From NCBI GenBank assembly GCA_027082925.1, contig JALWTD010000012.1, forward strand, positions 1 through 64,000: a DNA stretch of 64,000 nt, in the 5' to 3' direction. Made by a program: the position numbers and the translations under genes. Of this stretch, positions 1 to 10,323 are shown piece by piece. A model generated the notes under the pieces. That model had not been told where the DNA came from. It did not search any database and saw only the letters and a program-made list of their open reading frames with translations. Every line of letters begins with the position of its first letter. The first letter of the stretch is position 1. Source of the DNA: Flavobacteriaceae bacterium. Its GTDB lineage: Bacteria > Bacteroidota > Bacteroidia > Flavobacteriales > Flavobacteriaceae.

Positions 1-1
1 A

Positions 2-1252
2 AATAACGATGTTTTTTCATCTAGGAATAAAGAATACAACGTTACACAATTTTATTACGGAGGATATGGGCAAAATACAACAACGGAATTAATTTTAGCC
101 GGAGCTCAAGATAATGGTTCTCAGTTTGTAGATGGAGCTGTTGCAGGTACAAATACATCAGTAGATGTTTTTGGTGGTGACGGAGCATATAGTACAATAG
201 ACAAAGATGGAAATTACATGATTATTTCGTATGTATATAGTACACATGTATATTTCTCATTGCCATATACAGGAGCAGGGTATTATATAAATAATGATGC
301 TTCTGGTAGTGAAGGAGATTTTATCAATCCTGCAGGGCTAGATCATAATTTGGATATTATGTATTCAAATGGGTCTACTAGTTTTACGAAACAGATTAAT
401 AGATATACGCTTGGTAGTACAAGTGCTACAAAATCACAATTAACAAACGGATTATTAACCGGTTCACCAACCGCTTTTAAAGTGTCGCCTTATACTACAG
501 GAAGTACAACACTATTGGTAGGAACAGATAACGGAAAATTATTAAAACTAACCAATGCCGATACTACTCCAACATGGACAGATATTACAGGTCCATCTTT
601 TGTAGGAAGTATTTCTTCTGTAGAATTTGGAGCTACCGAAAACGACATATTTGTAACTTTTCACAATTATGGAGTTGCAAGTGTATGGTATAGTGCCGAT
701 GGAGGAACTACTTGGCAAAATAAAGAAGGAGATTTACCCGATATGCCTGTAAAATGTATTTTACAAAACCCTTTGCTTGCCAATGAAGTTATTATAGGTA
801 CAGAATTGGGTGTATGGACAACTACTAATTTTGGAAATGCATCACCTAATTGGGTAAGTGCTACAAACGGTATGCGCGACGTAAAAGTATTGGATTTAGA
901 TTTACGTACAGCCGATAATACTATTTTAGCAACTACTTTTGGTAGAGGAACTTTTACAGGAGTTTTTACTTCAGCATCATTAAGTGTTGACGATCAATTT
1001 TTTGAGAAGACAGGAACCAAAGTATATCCAACGGTATCAAATGGAGATTTTTTCATTTCTTCAAATACAGATTTAGGAGAAACACACATTGAAGTTTATA
1101 CGCTTACAGGGAAAAAGGTATATACCAAAAAGATTCCTATTTACAAGGGATATACAATAGAAGTGAGCATTAGCGGTGTAGCATCAGGAGTTTATATATT
1201 AAAGTTAACATCTGACACATCACAAGGAAGTAAACGAATTGTAGTAAAATAA
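2..1252 (+). CDS. Secreted BNR/sortilin-like repeat protein with T9SS type A sorting domain (5' truncated by window edge)
   Basis: Frame 2 is open from base 2 (NNDVFSSRNKEYNVTQFYYGGYGQNTTTELILAGAQDNGS...), so the listed M at 218 is internal. Contains VWYSADGGTTWQ BNR/Asp-box motif. C-term VYPTVSNGDFFIS...GVYILKLTSD...KRIVVK is a T9SS CTD. Confidence 0.85.
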   Translation, partial: NNDVFSSRNKEYNVTQFYYGGYGQNTTTELILAGAQDNGSQFVDGAVAGTNTSVDVFGGDGAYSTIDKDGNYMIISYVYSTHVYFSLPYTGAGYYINNDASGSEGDFINPAGLDHNLDIMYSNGSTSFTKQINRYTLGSTSATKSQLTNGLLTGSPTAFKVSPYTTGSTTLLVGTDNGKLLKLTNADTTPTWTDITGPSFVGSISSVEFGATENDIFVTFHNYGVASVWYSADGGTTWQNKEGDLPDMPVKCILQNPLLANEVIIGTELGVWTTTNFGNASPNWVSATNGMRDVKVLDLDLRTADNTILATTFGRGTFTGVFTSASLSVDDQFFEKTGTKVYPTVSNGDFFISSNTDLGETHIEVYTLTGKKVYTKKIPIYKGYTIEVSISGVASGVYILKLTSDTSQGSKRIVVK

Positions 1253-1262
1253 AAAATGTGCT

Positions 1263-2234
1263 TTAGAAATTATAAGAGAACCCAACACCTAGTAGCTGTT
1301 TTATTTGAATTTTAGCACCTAATGTTTCAAGTTCACCATCGTTATTGATGTCTTCTTTGTATTTTATATCGTCATCAAAACGAATGTGAGAACCTACGTT
1401 TGCGGTAACGTATTTGTTAATTGTTAAGTCAAAGTTTAGTTCCCAGTTCACGTCTATATTTCCGTAGTTGTGAAGATAATCTGAGTACAATGTTAGTCTA
1501 TTGGCCATTTTAATATTTTTCATAACCTCTGTTTCCCATTCACCGGTTACAAGTGTACCAAATTCAATTTTAGCATTTTTCCCTTCAGTAATAATATTTC
1601 CAAACTCGTCATATACTGCAGGATCTACACCAAAAGCACCTTCATTTGCTAATGATTGGTTGTATACAAAAGTTGTTTTATTTGTAATAGGTGATAGGTA
1701 TATTTTTAATTGATGTTCTTTTAATGAGTATTCAGAACCTACACCTAAAAATAAGTATGCCGGAGCAAAAAACCTTGAAATTGGCTTTTCAGTATTTGGG
1801 TATTTATACCCATTGGTAAATTGGGTTCTAAAATTAAATTTAGCAGAGTAATACCAATTAGACTCATCACTTTTTCGATAACCGAAAGTAGAATTTAATT
1901 CAACTAAATCTTCTGTTTTCCGCAGTTCCCTTTTTTCTTCTTTATTTAAACCGTAACTACCTTTTAATTCGTTGTTCCATGCCAGTCGTTTATTATTGTA
2001 ATTTCTCACAAAAAGCACATTTAAAATTCCCGAAATAGAATTATTACCTCCGGCACTCCAATGAATGAAAGAGTTTTGAGTAAAAATAAGTTTTACATTG
2101 TTTTTGTTTTCCCAGTGACTGCTTATAGAATCGATATTTTTAGCTATAGAGTCTCTAGAAATGGAAGCTTTTGACGTAAATGAAGTTAGGATTAGAATTG
2201 TAAGCAATAATTTAATTCTCATTTTAGTAGGCAA
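1263..2234 (-). CDS. DUF3078 domain-containing protein
   Basis: Signal peptide, then NVKLIFTQNSFIHWSAGGNNSISG...NNELKGSYGLNK, typical of DUF3078 outer-membrane-like proteins; next to dxs. Confidence 0.85.
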   Translation of the reverse strand: MPTKMRIKLLLTILILTSFTSKASISRDSIAKNIDSISSHWENKNNVKLIFTQNSFIHWSAGGNNSISGILNVLFVRNYNNKRLAWNNELKGSYGLNKEEKRELRKTEDLVELNSTFGYRKSDESNWYYSAKFNFRTQFTNGYKYPNTEKPISRFFAPAYLFLGVGSEYSLKEHQLKIYLSPITNKTTFVYNQSLANEGAFGVDPAVYDEFGNIITEGKNAKIEFGTLVTGEWETEVMKNIKMANRLTLYSDYLHNYGNIDVNWELNFDLTINKYVTANVGSHIRFDDDIKYKEDINNDGELETLGAKIQIKQLLGVGFSYNF

Positions 2235-2286
2235 TAATATTTAGTAAAATAGCTATTAAACGTTTCAGAAGCCAAAATTATTCTTT

Positions 2287-4062
2287 TTAAAGGAGATTTA
2301 GCAAACTTTTTTTGATATTTTCTTTAGATAAGCAAATACTACTCAGTAATGTGTTTACATCTCCATGTTCAATAAATTCATCAGGAATTCCCAAATGTTT
2401 TATTGTGGTGTTTATGTAATTATGCTTGTGAGCAAATTCAGAAATAGCACTTCCAAACCCACCAACAATAGTCCCTTCTTCAAGGGTTACAACAGTCTTA
2501 AATCTGCTAAAAATACGGTGTAATAAATTCTCATCTAGTGGTTTTACAAAGCGCATATTATAATGAGCAAATTTATTTTTCGGAAGCTTATTTTTAAGTT
2601 GAATGATTTGATTACCAATAGTGCCAATGCTTAATACTGCAATTTCACCATCTTCGCTTATACATACTCCTTTTCCAATTTCAAGTTGTTTAAAAGGTTG
2701 TTCCCAATTTACGGTAATTCCTTTTCCTCTAGGATATCTAATGGCAATTGGAGCATGTATGTTTCCGAGTTGAGCAGTGTACATTATATTGCGTAATTCA
2801 ATTTCGTTTAATGGTGAAAAAATAATAATATTAGGAATACAACGTAAAAAAGCGATATCGAAAATACCGTGATGTGTTGCGCCATCTTCACCTACAATAC
2901 CAGCTCTATCTATACAAAAAACAACAGGTAGCTTTTGTAATGCAACATCGTGAATAACTTGGTCGTAAGCTCTTTGTAAAAAAGTAGAGTAAATATTACA
3001 AAAAGGGATGAGTCCTTGAGTAGCCATACCTGCAGCAAAAGTAACTGCATGCTGTTCTGCAATACCAACATCAAAAGCTCTGTCAGGAATTTCTTCAAGC
3101 ATTAATTTAAGAGAACACCCTGTAGGCATGGCTGGTGTAATACCTATAATTTTGGGATTGTTTTTTGCCAATGCTACAATTGTTTTTCCAAAAACATCTT
3201 GGTATTTAGGAGGTTCTATTTTTTCTGTTTTAGGAATTAACTCTCCGGTATATTTATCAAACTTACCAGGAGCGTGGTATTTTACTTGGTCTTGTTCGGC
3301 TTTTTTTAATCCTTTTCCTTTTGTAGTAATAACATGTAAAAATTTAGGACCTTTTACAGATTTCAATCGTTCAAGTTCTTTAACAACAGCCTCTAAATTA
3401 TGACCATCTACAGGTCCCGAATAATTAAAATTTAAGGCTTCAATAATATTATTTTTTCTAACTTTTTCGCCAGCCTTTACATTTTTAAAATAGTTTTTTA
3501 ATGCGCCAACACTTGGGTCTATTCCCATAGTATTGTCATTTAAAATAATGAGTAAATTAGCGTTAGAAACACCGGCATGATTAAGTGCTTCAAAAGCCAT
3601 TCCACTAGCAATAGAAGCATCGCCTATTACGGCAATGTGTTGTTTTTCTGTTTCTCCTTTTAAGTTAGAAGCAATAGCCATTCCTAATGCTGCAGATATT
3701 GATGTTGATGAATGTCCTGTACCAAAAGCATCGTATTCACTTTCGCTTCTTTTTGGAAATCCGGACAACCCTTTAAATTGTCTGTTTGTATGAAAAACGG
3801 CTCTTCTGCCGGTTAATATTTTATGTCCATAAGCTTGGTGTCCAACATCCCAAATAAGAATATCGTTTGGGGTGTTGTATACATAATGAAGCGCCACGGT
3901 TAATTCTACAACGCCTAGGCTAGCACCTAAATGTCCTTCCTTAGTAGAAACAACATCTATAATAAAATCTCTTAATTCTTTTGCTACTTGTGGAAGTTGC
4001 TCTTTAGAAATTTTACGTAAATCTTCAGGAGAATGGATATGTTTTAACAAATTTATTTTCAC
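2287..4062 (-). CDS. dxs: 1-deoxy-D-xylulose-5-phosphate synthase
   Basis: TPP-binding GDASIASGMAFEALNHAG and C-terminal transketolase domains (DVGIAEQHAVTFAAGMA, DGATHHGIFDIAFLR). Confidence 0.97.
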   Translation of the reverse strand: MKINLLKHIHSPEDLRKISKEQLPQVAKELRDFIIDVVSTKEGHLGASLGVVELTVALHYVYNTPNDILIWDVGHQAYGHKILTGRRAVFHTNRQFKGLSGFPKRSESEYDAFGTGHSSTSISAALGMAIASNLKGETEKQHIAVIGDASIASGMAFEALNHAGVSNANLLIILNDNTMGIDPSVGALKNYFKNVKAGEKVRKNNIIEALNFNYSGPVDGHNLEAVVKELERLKSVKGPKFLHVITTKGKGLKKAEQDQVKYHAPGKFDKYTGELIPKTEKIEPPKYQDVFGKTIVALAKNNPKIIGITPAMPTGCSLKLMLEEIPDRAFDVGIAEQHAVTFAAGMATQGLIPFCNIYSTFLQRAYDQVIHDVALQKLPVVFCIDRAGIVGEDGATHHGIFDIAFLRCIPNIIIFSPLNEIELRNIMYTAQLGNIHAPIAIRYPRGKGITVNWEQPFKQLEIGKGVCISEDGEIAVLSIGTIGNQIIQLKNKLPKNKFAHYNMRFVKPLDENLLHRIFSRFKTVVTLEEGTIVGGFGSAISEFAHKHNYINTTIKHLGIPDEFIEHGDVNTLLSSICLSKENIKKSLLNLL

Positions 4063-4121
4063 AAATACAAAACTACAATATTTAAATTGTTACTTGAATT
4101 AAAAACAAGTACTTTTGAAAA

Positions 4122-4571
4122 ATGATGAACCCGTTTGACGATATTTATTTTATGAAGCGAGCTTTGCAGGAAGCTGAATTGGCCTTTGAGAAAAACGAAG
4201 TTCCAATAGGAGCTGTTATTGTCATGAACAATCAAATTATTGCCAGAGCTCATAACTTAACAGAAACATTAAACGATGTTACAGCGCATGCTGAAATGCA
4301 AGCATTTACTGCTGCGGCTGATTTTTTAGGAGGAAAGTATTTAAAAAATTGTACGTTGTATGTAACGTTAGAGCCTTGTCAAATGTGTGCTGGAGCAAGT
4401 TATTGGACTCAAATAGGAAAAATAGTATACGGAGCTTCAGAAGAAAAGAGAGGATTTGTTGCACTTCAAACAACACTGCATCCTAAAACCAAAGTAATAG
4501 GCGGTGTTTTAGAAGAGGAGTGTGCTACTATTTTAAAACGATTTTTTATAGAAAAACGCAATTTAAATTAA
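4122..4571 (+). CDS. tadA: tRNA-adenosine / nucleoside deaminase
   Basis: Zinc deaminase motifs HAEMQAF and TLEPCQMCAGA. Confidence 0.93.
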   Translation: MMNPFDDIYFMKRALQEAELAFEKNEVPIGAVIVMNNQIIARAHNLTETLNDVTAHAEMQAFTAAADFLGGKYLKNCTLYVTLEPCQMCAGASYWTQIGKIVYGASEEKRGFVALQTTLHPKTKVIGGVLEEECATILKRFFIEKRNLN

Positions 4572-4792
4572 TCGTCTTTTTTGGTCAATTTGTCGTTAAA
4601 TTTAAACTGACTTAAATCTTTATTTTTATACCGGTGATAAATAAATAAAGGCATAAGAACAAAGGCAATTATAGAAACTCCAATACCTATAATGGTATTT
4701 CCTGTTGAGAAATCGCCAGAGTCTTTAATAAAGTATCCTGTTCCAAGTAGTATTAGCACACCAAAAAATAAAAACCAAAGAAAATATTTCAT
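4568..4792 (-). CDS. Small two-TM membrane protein
   Basis: 74-aa ORF with two hydrophobic segments; ATG start 12 bp downstream of the ClC gene on the same strand. Confidence 0.65.
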   Translation of the reverse strand: MKYFLWFLFFGVLILLGTGYFIKDSGDFSTGNTIIGIGVSIIAFVLMPLFIYHRYKNKDLSQFKFNDKLTKKDD

Positions 4793-4804
4793 TTTTTAAT
4801 GAGT

Positions 4805-6595
4805 TTAAGTTGTAGCTTCAATAAGTTTTCGTCTGTAAGCAGTAAGCAAACGAGATTTTGATATAAAGCCGTAATATTTTCCATCTTTAATAACAGGTAA
4901 ATTCCAAGCTCCAGATGTTTTAAATTTATTCATAATGCTTTCCATCGAGTCTTTTTCGTAATTAATAATATCAGGCGCACTATGCATTAGGCTCGAAATT
5001 TTTACCGTTTCATATAATTTTTCATCAAACATAATACTGCGAATATCATCTAGTAAAATAACGCCCAAAAATTCATTGTTTTTGTTAACCACAGGGAAAT
5101 TATTTCTCGAAGATTTTACAACAGCTTTGTGTATCATTTCTCCTAAATTCATTTCAGGGGTAACCGAGATAAAATTAGTTTCAATAACCTTATCTACGCT
5201 TAACATCATTAACACATTTTTATCTTTATCATGTGTTATAAGCTGTCCTTTTTTTGCTAATTCGGAAGCGTAAATATTATGAGGAATGTATTTTTTAGTA
5301 ATGAGGTACGAAATAGATGAGACAATCATTAAAGGAATAAATAGTTCGTATCCGCCGGTTATTTCAGCAATTAAGAAAATAGCTGTTAACGGAGCTTGTA
5401 ATACTCCGGCCATTAATCCGGCCATTCCAACCATAGCAAAGTTTGTTGAAGATAGCTGGTGGTTAAAAAAATGACTGTAGTTAATAACCATTGCAAATAC
5501 ATATCCAGAGATGCTTCCCGTAAATAGTGTTGGTGCAAATACACCACCAATACCTCCGGCTCCAAAGGTAATAGACATTGCTATTACTTTAAATGTAACC
5601 AATCCTACCAGAAGTGTAATAATAATCCAAATATTATCTATTTCAGATTTAAAAATGTTGTTGGTAGCAACATCTATTACGTTTCCCCGTAAAATACTAT
5701 TAATAGTTTCGTAGCCCTCTCCAAATAAAGGAGGGATAAAAAACACAATAATACCAATTAAAGAACTTCCTATAAGTAGGCGTTTATAAGGGTTTTTAAA
5801 TTTTTTAAAAAAGTCACTTATTTTAAAGTATACTTTACTGAAGTAAATAGAAGTAGTTGCTGAAGAAACACCTAAAAGTATAAAAAACAACACATCGTTT
5901 AACTGAAATTTATCTTGTAGTTGAAAGTGTAGAAGTACATCATCACCAAAGAAAAAATAAGAAGTTAATACAGCTGTAATGGAAGCCAGTAATAAAGGAA
6001 TCATAGAAGCCATAGTTAACTCCAAGCTAAAAATTTCAACAGCAAAAACAATGGCTGCAATAGGAGCTTTAAAAATAGAAGACATTGCTCCTGCAGCAGC
6101 AGCTCCAATAAGTAATGTTCTTGTAGTTTGGTTTAAATGGAACAACCTAGAAAAGTTAGACCCAAGTGCAGCACCAGTGGCAACTGTAGGACCCTCTAAC
6201 CCAACAGAACCTCCAAAACCAACAGTTAAAGGAGCTGTTAATAAAGAAGCCCACATTTGATGTCTAGGCATAATTCCTTTTTGTTTTGAAATAGCATATA
6301 AAGTAGAAGGAATACCATGTCCTACCTTCTTTTTAACAACATACTTTATAGTAAGAAGTACCAATAGAAGCCCAATGGTTGGGAAAATGAAATAAAAAGC
6401 ATGATGAATTTCTTTAATAAACTCACCTTCTAGCATTTCTTGAATTAAGTGCGTTAAGTTTTTAAGAGTAACCGCTCCCAAACCTGCTAATAATCCAATA
6501 ATAGCACTGACAATATTTATAAACTGTTTATTAGAGATATGTTGATACCTCCATTTTAAAAACTTTATAAAAAATAATTTAGCTGTTGGTTTCAT
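4805..6595 (-). CDS. ClC-family chloride channel/antiporter with C-terminal CBS pair
   Basis: GHGIPSTLYA, GGSVGLEGPTVATGAALGS, GAGGIGGVFAPTLFTGS; CBS domain motifs near the C-terminus. Confidence 0.95.
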   Translation of the reverse strand: MKPTAKLFFIKFLKWRYQHISNKQFINIVSAIIGLLAGLGAVTLKNLTHLIQEMLEGEFIKEIHHAFYFIFPTIGLLLVLLTIKYVVKKKVGHGIPSTLYAISKQKGIMPRHQMWASLLTAPLTVGFGGSVGLEGPTVATGAALGSNFSRLFHLNQTTRTLLIGAAAAGAMSSIFKAPIAAIVFAVEIFSLELTMASMIPLLLASITAVLTSYFFFGDDVLLHFQLQDKFQLNDVLFFILLGVSSATTSIYFSKVYFKISDFFKKFKNPYKRLLIGSSLIGIIVFFIPPLFGEGYETINSILRGNVIDVATNNIFKSEIDNIWIIITLLVGLVTFKVIAMSITFGAGGIGGVFAPTLFTGSISGYVFAMVINYSHFFNHQLSSTNFAMVGMAGLMAGVLQAPLTAIFLIAEITGGYELFIPLMIVSSISYLITKKYIPHNIYASELAKKGQLITHDKDKNVLMMLSVDKVIETNFISVTPEMNLGEMIHKAVVKSSRNNFPVVNKNNEFLGVILLDDIRSIMFDEKLYETVKISSLMHSAPDIINYEKDSMESIMNKFKTSGAWNLPVIKDGKYYGFISKSRLLTAYRRKLIEATT

Positions 6596-6596
6596 T

Positions 6597-8363
6597 TTAT
6601 ATAATGAGTCTTACGCCTCCCAATTCTTCAATTTTGTAAGGAAATTTATCACTAGGAGAACCTATAAACATAAAGTTAATAGGGATTCCCCATTTTTTAG
6701 AAAGTTCTCTAATAAGTTCTGGACTAAATTTACCATCAACTACGGTAAATTCTATATCTATTTCAGGGTATTCTTTGTCTAAGAAACTAATTTCTTGAGG
6801 TAAATTTTCAGGTACTTTTTGTCCTTTTTCAAGAGCTAATACAATTTTTATTCTTTTAGTATGCTCGTTTTTAATAATATACAGCATTACTTTATTTAGC
6901 GTTGCTATATTATCACCTTTGGTAAAAAACACAAACTCTTGTTCGTTAATTTTATTAATAATAAACGATATTTTTTTATCAGTTTTTAACACAAAACTTC
7001 GAATAGGATCAAAAACAGAATGAATAACGTTTAGTAAAAATTTAAGTAATGCCGTTCTGTTTAACATAATAATAATGAAAATAATAGACGGAATAAAATA
7101 ATCTAAAAAGATGGTTAGATTGCTAGGCAATCCATCTTTTGGCGTCATTAAAATATTTCCAATTAAAGCAATAAGTACAGCAGTAATTGCAATAAAAACA
7201 GCTACCCAAGAAGCTTTTTCGGGTCTAGGTAGTTTACTTCGTTTAACTTTCAGAAAAATATTTCCTATTCCAAACAGTGCCATTACAGACAAGAATGAAA
7301 TGGTATAAACACCAGCCAATAATTTTACATTACCATTGGTAATAAGGAGCACAGAAACAGAAAGTAAAAAGAACATGATAATAATTCTGTAAGAGCTACC
7401 TCTTGAATTCTTTTTCAAGAAAAATTGTGGCATAATTCTGTCTAAAGTCATACGTTCTAGTAAACCAGACACCCCTACAAAACTGGTTAAAACCGCACCA
7501 CTTAATACCAAAAAGGCATCAATAGCAATTAAAACAGCCATCCAATGTCCTCCAACGTGATTAGCCATTTCTATAAGTAGTGTATTTTGAAATTCATCAC
7601 TCTGTAAAACAGGAATTGCAAACAACGATAGTGCTAAAACAGCCATTAACGGATTTATAACACTTACAATAGTCCACATATTTTTAAGGGTTTTAGGAAA
7701 AACACCTTTCTTTTGTTCTTCAACAAAGTTTGCTGAACTTTCAAACCCTGAAACACCAAGCATAGAAGCTGCAAATCCAAAAAATATAGCATTGGTTATA
7801 CTACCACCTTTAATAGGGTAATGCCAATTTTGAAAAAATAAATCAATGCCGTTATGCATTAAAAAATAAATAATAAAACTAGCCAAAATTATTAATGACG
7901 ATAAGTGGAAAAGAAAAATACCAATAGCCACTCTAGCCGATTCTGTAATTCCACCAATAGTTAGCGCTGCAAAAACACCCAGTAGTGCTATAGTTGTAAT
8001 AATTATAGGCATTGAAGGAATTAAATGATGCAGGTAGTGTATAGCTTCATTTGCAGAAATTACAGCAGTTGCCATATACGACAGTAAGGTTAACGTAGCG
8101 GCAAACGAAGCCATTCCCTTGCTTGTAGTGTTTAATAAAGCATTGTAAGCTCCGCCGTTTAAAGGGAGTGCTCCTACTACTTCGCCATAAATTTTCCTAA
8201 AAAGAAAAAGTACAAACGAAACAATTAATAGTGTTATCCAAGCGTATTGTCCTGCAAAAGCAATAGCCAGTGCAGACACGTATAAAACGGAAGAGCTAAT
8301 ATCGTTACCACAAATGGCCGTAGCTGCTAATTCATTTAATTTTTTATGGATTTTAGTTTCCAT
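6597..8363 (-). CDS. APC-superfamily amino acid permease
   Basis: About 12 TM segments; GEVVGALPLNGGAYNALLNTTSK; soluble C-terminal extension. Confidence 0.9.
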   Translation of the reverse strand: METKIHKKLNELAATAICGNDISSSVLYVSALAIAFAGQYAWITLLIVSFVLFLFRKIYGEVVGALPLNGGAYNALLNTTSKGMASFAATLTLLSYMATAVISANEAIHYLHHLIPSMPIIITTIALLGVFAALTIGGITESARVAIGIFLFHLSSLIILASFIIYFLMHNGIDLFFQNWHYPIKGGSITNAIFFGFAASMLGVSGFESSANFVEEQKKGVFPKTLKNMWTIVSVINPLMAVLALSLFAIPVLQSDEFQNTLLIEMANHVGGHWMAVLIAIDAFLVLSGAVLTSFVGVSGLLERMTLDRIMPQFFLKKNSRGSSYRIIIMFFLLSVSVLLITNGNVKLLAGVYTISFLSVMALFGIGNIFLKVKRSKLPRPEKASWVAVFIAITAVLIALIGNILMTPKDGLPSNLTIFLDYFIPSIIFIIIMLNRTALLKFLLNVIHSVFDPIRSFVLKTDKKISFIINKINEQEFVFFTKGDNIATLNKVMLYIIKNEHTKRIKIVLALEKGQKVPENLPQEISFLDKEYPEIDIEFTVVDGKFSPELIRELSKKWGIPINFMFIGSPSDKFPYKIEELGGVRLII

Positions 8364-8374
8364 AATTTTATGTA

Positions 8375-10129
8375 TTATAGTTCAACTTTCAGATGTAATT
8401 CATTTAATTGCTCATCATCAATAGTAGCAGGAGCGTCAATCATAACATCTCTACCACTGTTATTTTTAGGGAAAGCAATAAAATCTCGTATAGTTTCTTG
8501 ACCGCCTAAAATGGCAACCAATCTATCCAAACCAAAAGCAATACCACCGTGAGGAGGAGCTCCATACTCAAAAGCATTCATTAAAAACCCAAACTGTTTT
8601 TTGGCTTCTTCTTGTGTAAACCCTAAATGATCAAACATTAAGGCTTGTGTTTCTTTATCGTGTATTCTAATAGACCCACCACCAATTTCGTTACCGTTTA
8701 ACACCAAATCGTATGCGTTGGCTCTAACCTTACCAGGATTGGTGTCAAGCAATGCAATATCTTCTGGTTTTGGAGATGTAAACGGATGATGCATGGCGTG
8801 GTAGCGTTCTGTTTCTTCATCCCATTCTAACAATGGAAAATCTACTACCCATAGCGGAGCAAATTTGGTTGGTTTACGCAAGCCTAAACGCTCTGCCAGT
8901 TCCATTCGTAAAGCGCTAAGTTGTGTGCGAACTTTAGCAGTATCACCAGACAATACGCAAATTAAATCTCCTGCTTTAGCTCCTGTAACCTTTGCCCATA
9001 AAGCTAAATCTTCTTGATTGTAAAATTTATCAACCGAAGATTTATAAGTTCCATCTTCATTGCATTTTACATACACCATTCCTAAAGCACCTACTTGAGG
9101 TCTTTTTACCCAATCAATAAGTTTATCAATTTCTTTTCTTGTGTATGAAGCAGCTCCCGGAACAGCAATACCAACAACCAACTCAGCATTGTTAAAAACA
9201 TTAAAACCTTTGTGTTTTGCTACCTCATTCAGTTCACCAAACTCCATCCCAAATCGTATGTCGGGCTTGTCATTTCCGTAGCGTTTCATAGCTTCATCAA
9301 ATGTTATTCTTGGAAAATCTCCAACAGTAACACCGTTAACTTCTTTTAATAAATGTCGGGTTAACCCTTCAAAAACAGTTAAAATATCTTCCTGTTCAAC
9401 AAATGCCATTTCGCAATCTATTTGCGTAAACTCAGGCTGTCTGTCGGCACGTAAGTCTTCATCTCTAAAGCATTTTACAATTTGAAAATACTTATCCATT
9501 CCACCTATCATTAACAATTGTTTAAATGTTTGAGGTGATTGAGGTAAAGCGTAAAATTGCCCTTCATTCATTCTGCTAGGTACAACAAAATCTCTAGCAC
9601 CTTCAGGAGTAGATTTAATTAAATAAGGCGTTTCAACTTCAATAAATCCTTCTTTCGAAAGGTAATTTCGTACTTCCTGAGCAACTTTATGTCTAAAAAT
9701 CAAGTTGTTTTTAACCGGATTTCTTCTAATATCCAAGTAACGATATTTCATTCTAAGCTCATCTCCTCCATCGGTTTCATCTTCAATGGTAAAAGGAGGC
9801 ACTTTAGCATTATTTAAAACGGTAAGTTCTTTCACCAAAATTTCAACTTCTCCGGTAGCTATATTTTTATTTTTAGAAACACGTTCTATCACTTCACCGG
9901 TAACCTGTATAACAAACTCTCTACCCAATGCTTTGGCACGTTCCATAATATCTTTAGGAGTACGTTCTTCATCAAAAATAAGTTGAGTAATACCGTATCT
10001 ATCACGTAAATCAACCCAAATCATAAAACCTTTGTCTCGCGATTTTTGTACCCAGCCTGCCAAAGTAACCTCTTGACCAACATGCGTTAACCGTAATTCT
10101 CCGTTAGAATGTGTTCTGTACATTTTCAT
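8375..10129 (-). CDS. aspS: Aspartyl-tRNA synthetase
   Basis: Class II aaRS motifs [43 protein letters not shown]. Confidence 0.98.
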   Translation of the reverse strand: MKMYRTHSNGELRLTHVGQEVTLAGWVQKSRDKGFMIWVDLRDRYGITQLIFDEERTPKDIMERAKALGREFVIQVTGEVIERVSKNKNIATGEVEILVKELTVLNNAKVPPFTIEDETDGGDELRMKYRYLDIRRNPVKNNLIFRHKVAQEVRNYLSKEGFIEVETPYLIKSTPEGARDFVVPSRMNEGQFYALPQSPQTFKQLLMIGGMDKYFQIVKCFRDEDLRADRQPEFTQIDCEMAFVEQEDILTVFEGLTRHLLKEVNGVTVGDFPRITFDEAMKRYGNDKPDIRFGMEFGELNEVAKHKGFNVFNNAELVVGIAVPGAASYTRKEIDKLIDWVKRPQVGALGMVYVKCNEDGTYKSSVDKFYNQEDLALWAKVTGAKAGDLICVLSGDTAKVRTQLSALRMELAERLGLRKPTKFAPLWVVDFPLLEWDEETERYHAMHHPFTSPKPEDIALLDTNPGKVRANAYDLVLNGNEIGGGSIRIHDKETQALMFDHLGFTQEEAKKQFGFLMNAFEYGAPPHGGIAFGLDRLVAILGGQETIRDFIAFPKNNSGRDVMIDAPATIDDEQLNELHLKVEL

Positions 10130-10197
10130 TAAAATTAAAAAGAATGTGCAAATTTAATGAATTCAAGTGTACAACAAGCGAATATCATTCTTTTTTT

Positions 10198-10292
10198 GGG
10201 CGTTCCATTTACTCAAGTAAATGTCAGGCTTTCGGCACTCGCTTTTTAGCTCAGCTAAAAGAGCTCAAACAAATGCCTCAATCCTTAACGCA
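10198..10292. repeat. Structured intergenic GGGCGTT...TAACGC element (flavobacterial interspersed-repeat-like)
   Basis: gggcgttc, perfect hairpin CATTTACT-CA-AGTAAATG (10207-10224), tcaggctttcggcactcgc, perfect hairpin TTTTAGCT-C-AGCTAAAA (10245-10261), ...aatccttaacgc. Resembles interspersed GGGCGT..TCGGGCTTTCGGC..CCCTAACGC elements recalled from Flavobacteriia; single copy here. Confidence 0.55.
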
Positions 10293-10323
10293 AACTCCTT
10301 AAAAAACTTTGTACTTTAGCAAA

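Noticed and set aside
5076-6260. Four plus-strand ORFs of 62-93 aa
   Set aside because: All antisense inside the ClC gene; no start context or motif support.
10198-10292. Possible tRNA in the hairpin-rich intergenic region
   Set aside because: No acceptor stem, T-loop (GGTTCRA) or anticodon arrangement; hairpins are unlike a cloverleaf.
10111-10302. 63-aa ORF across the aspS/cupin intergenic region
   Set aside because: Covers the structured GGGCGTT element; translation has no plausible protein features.
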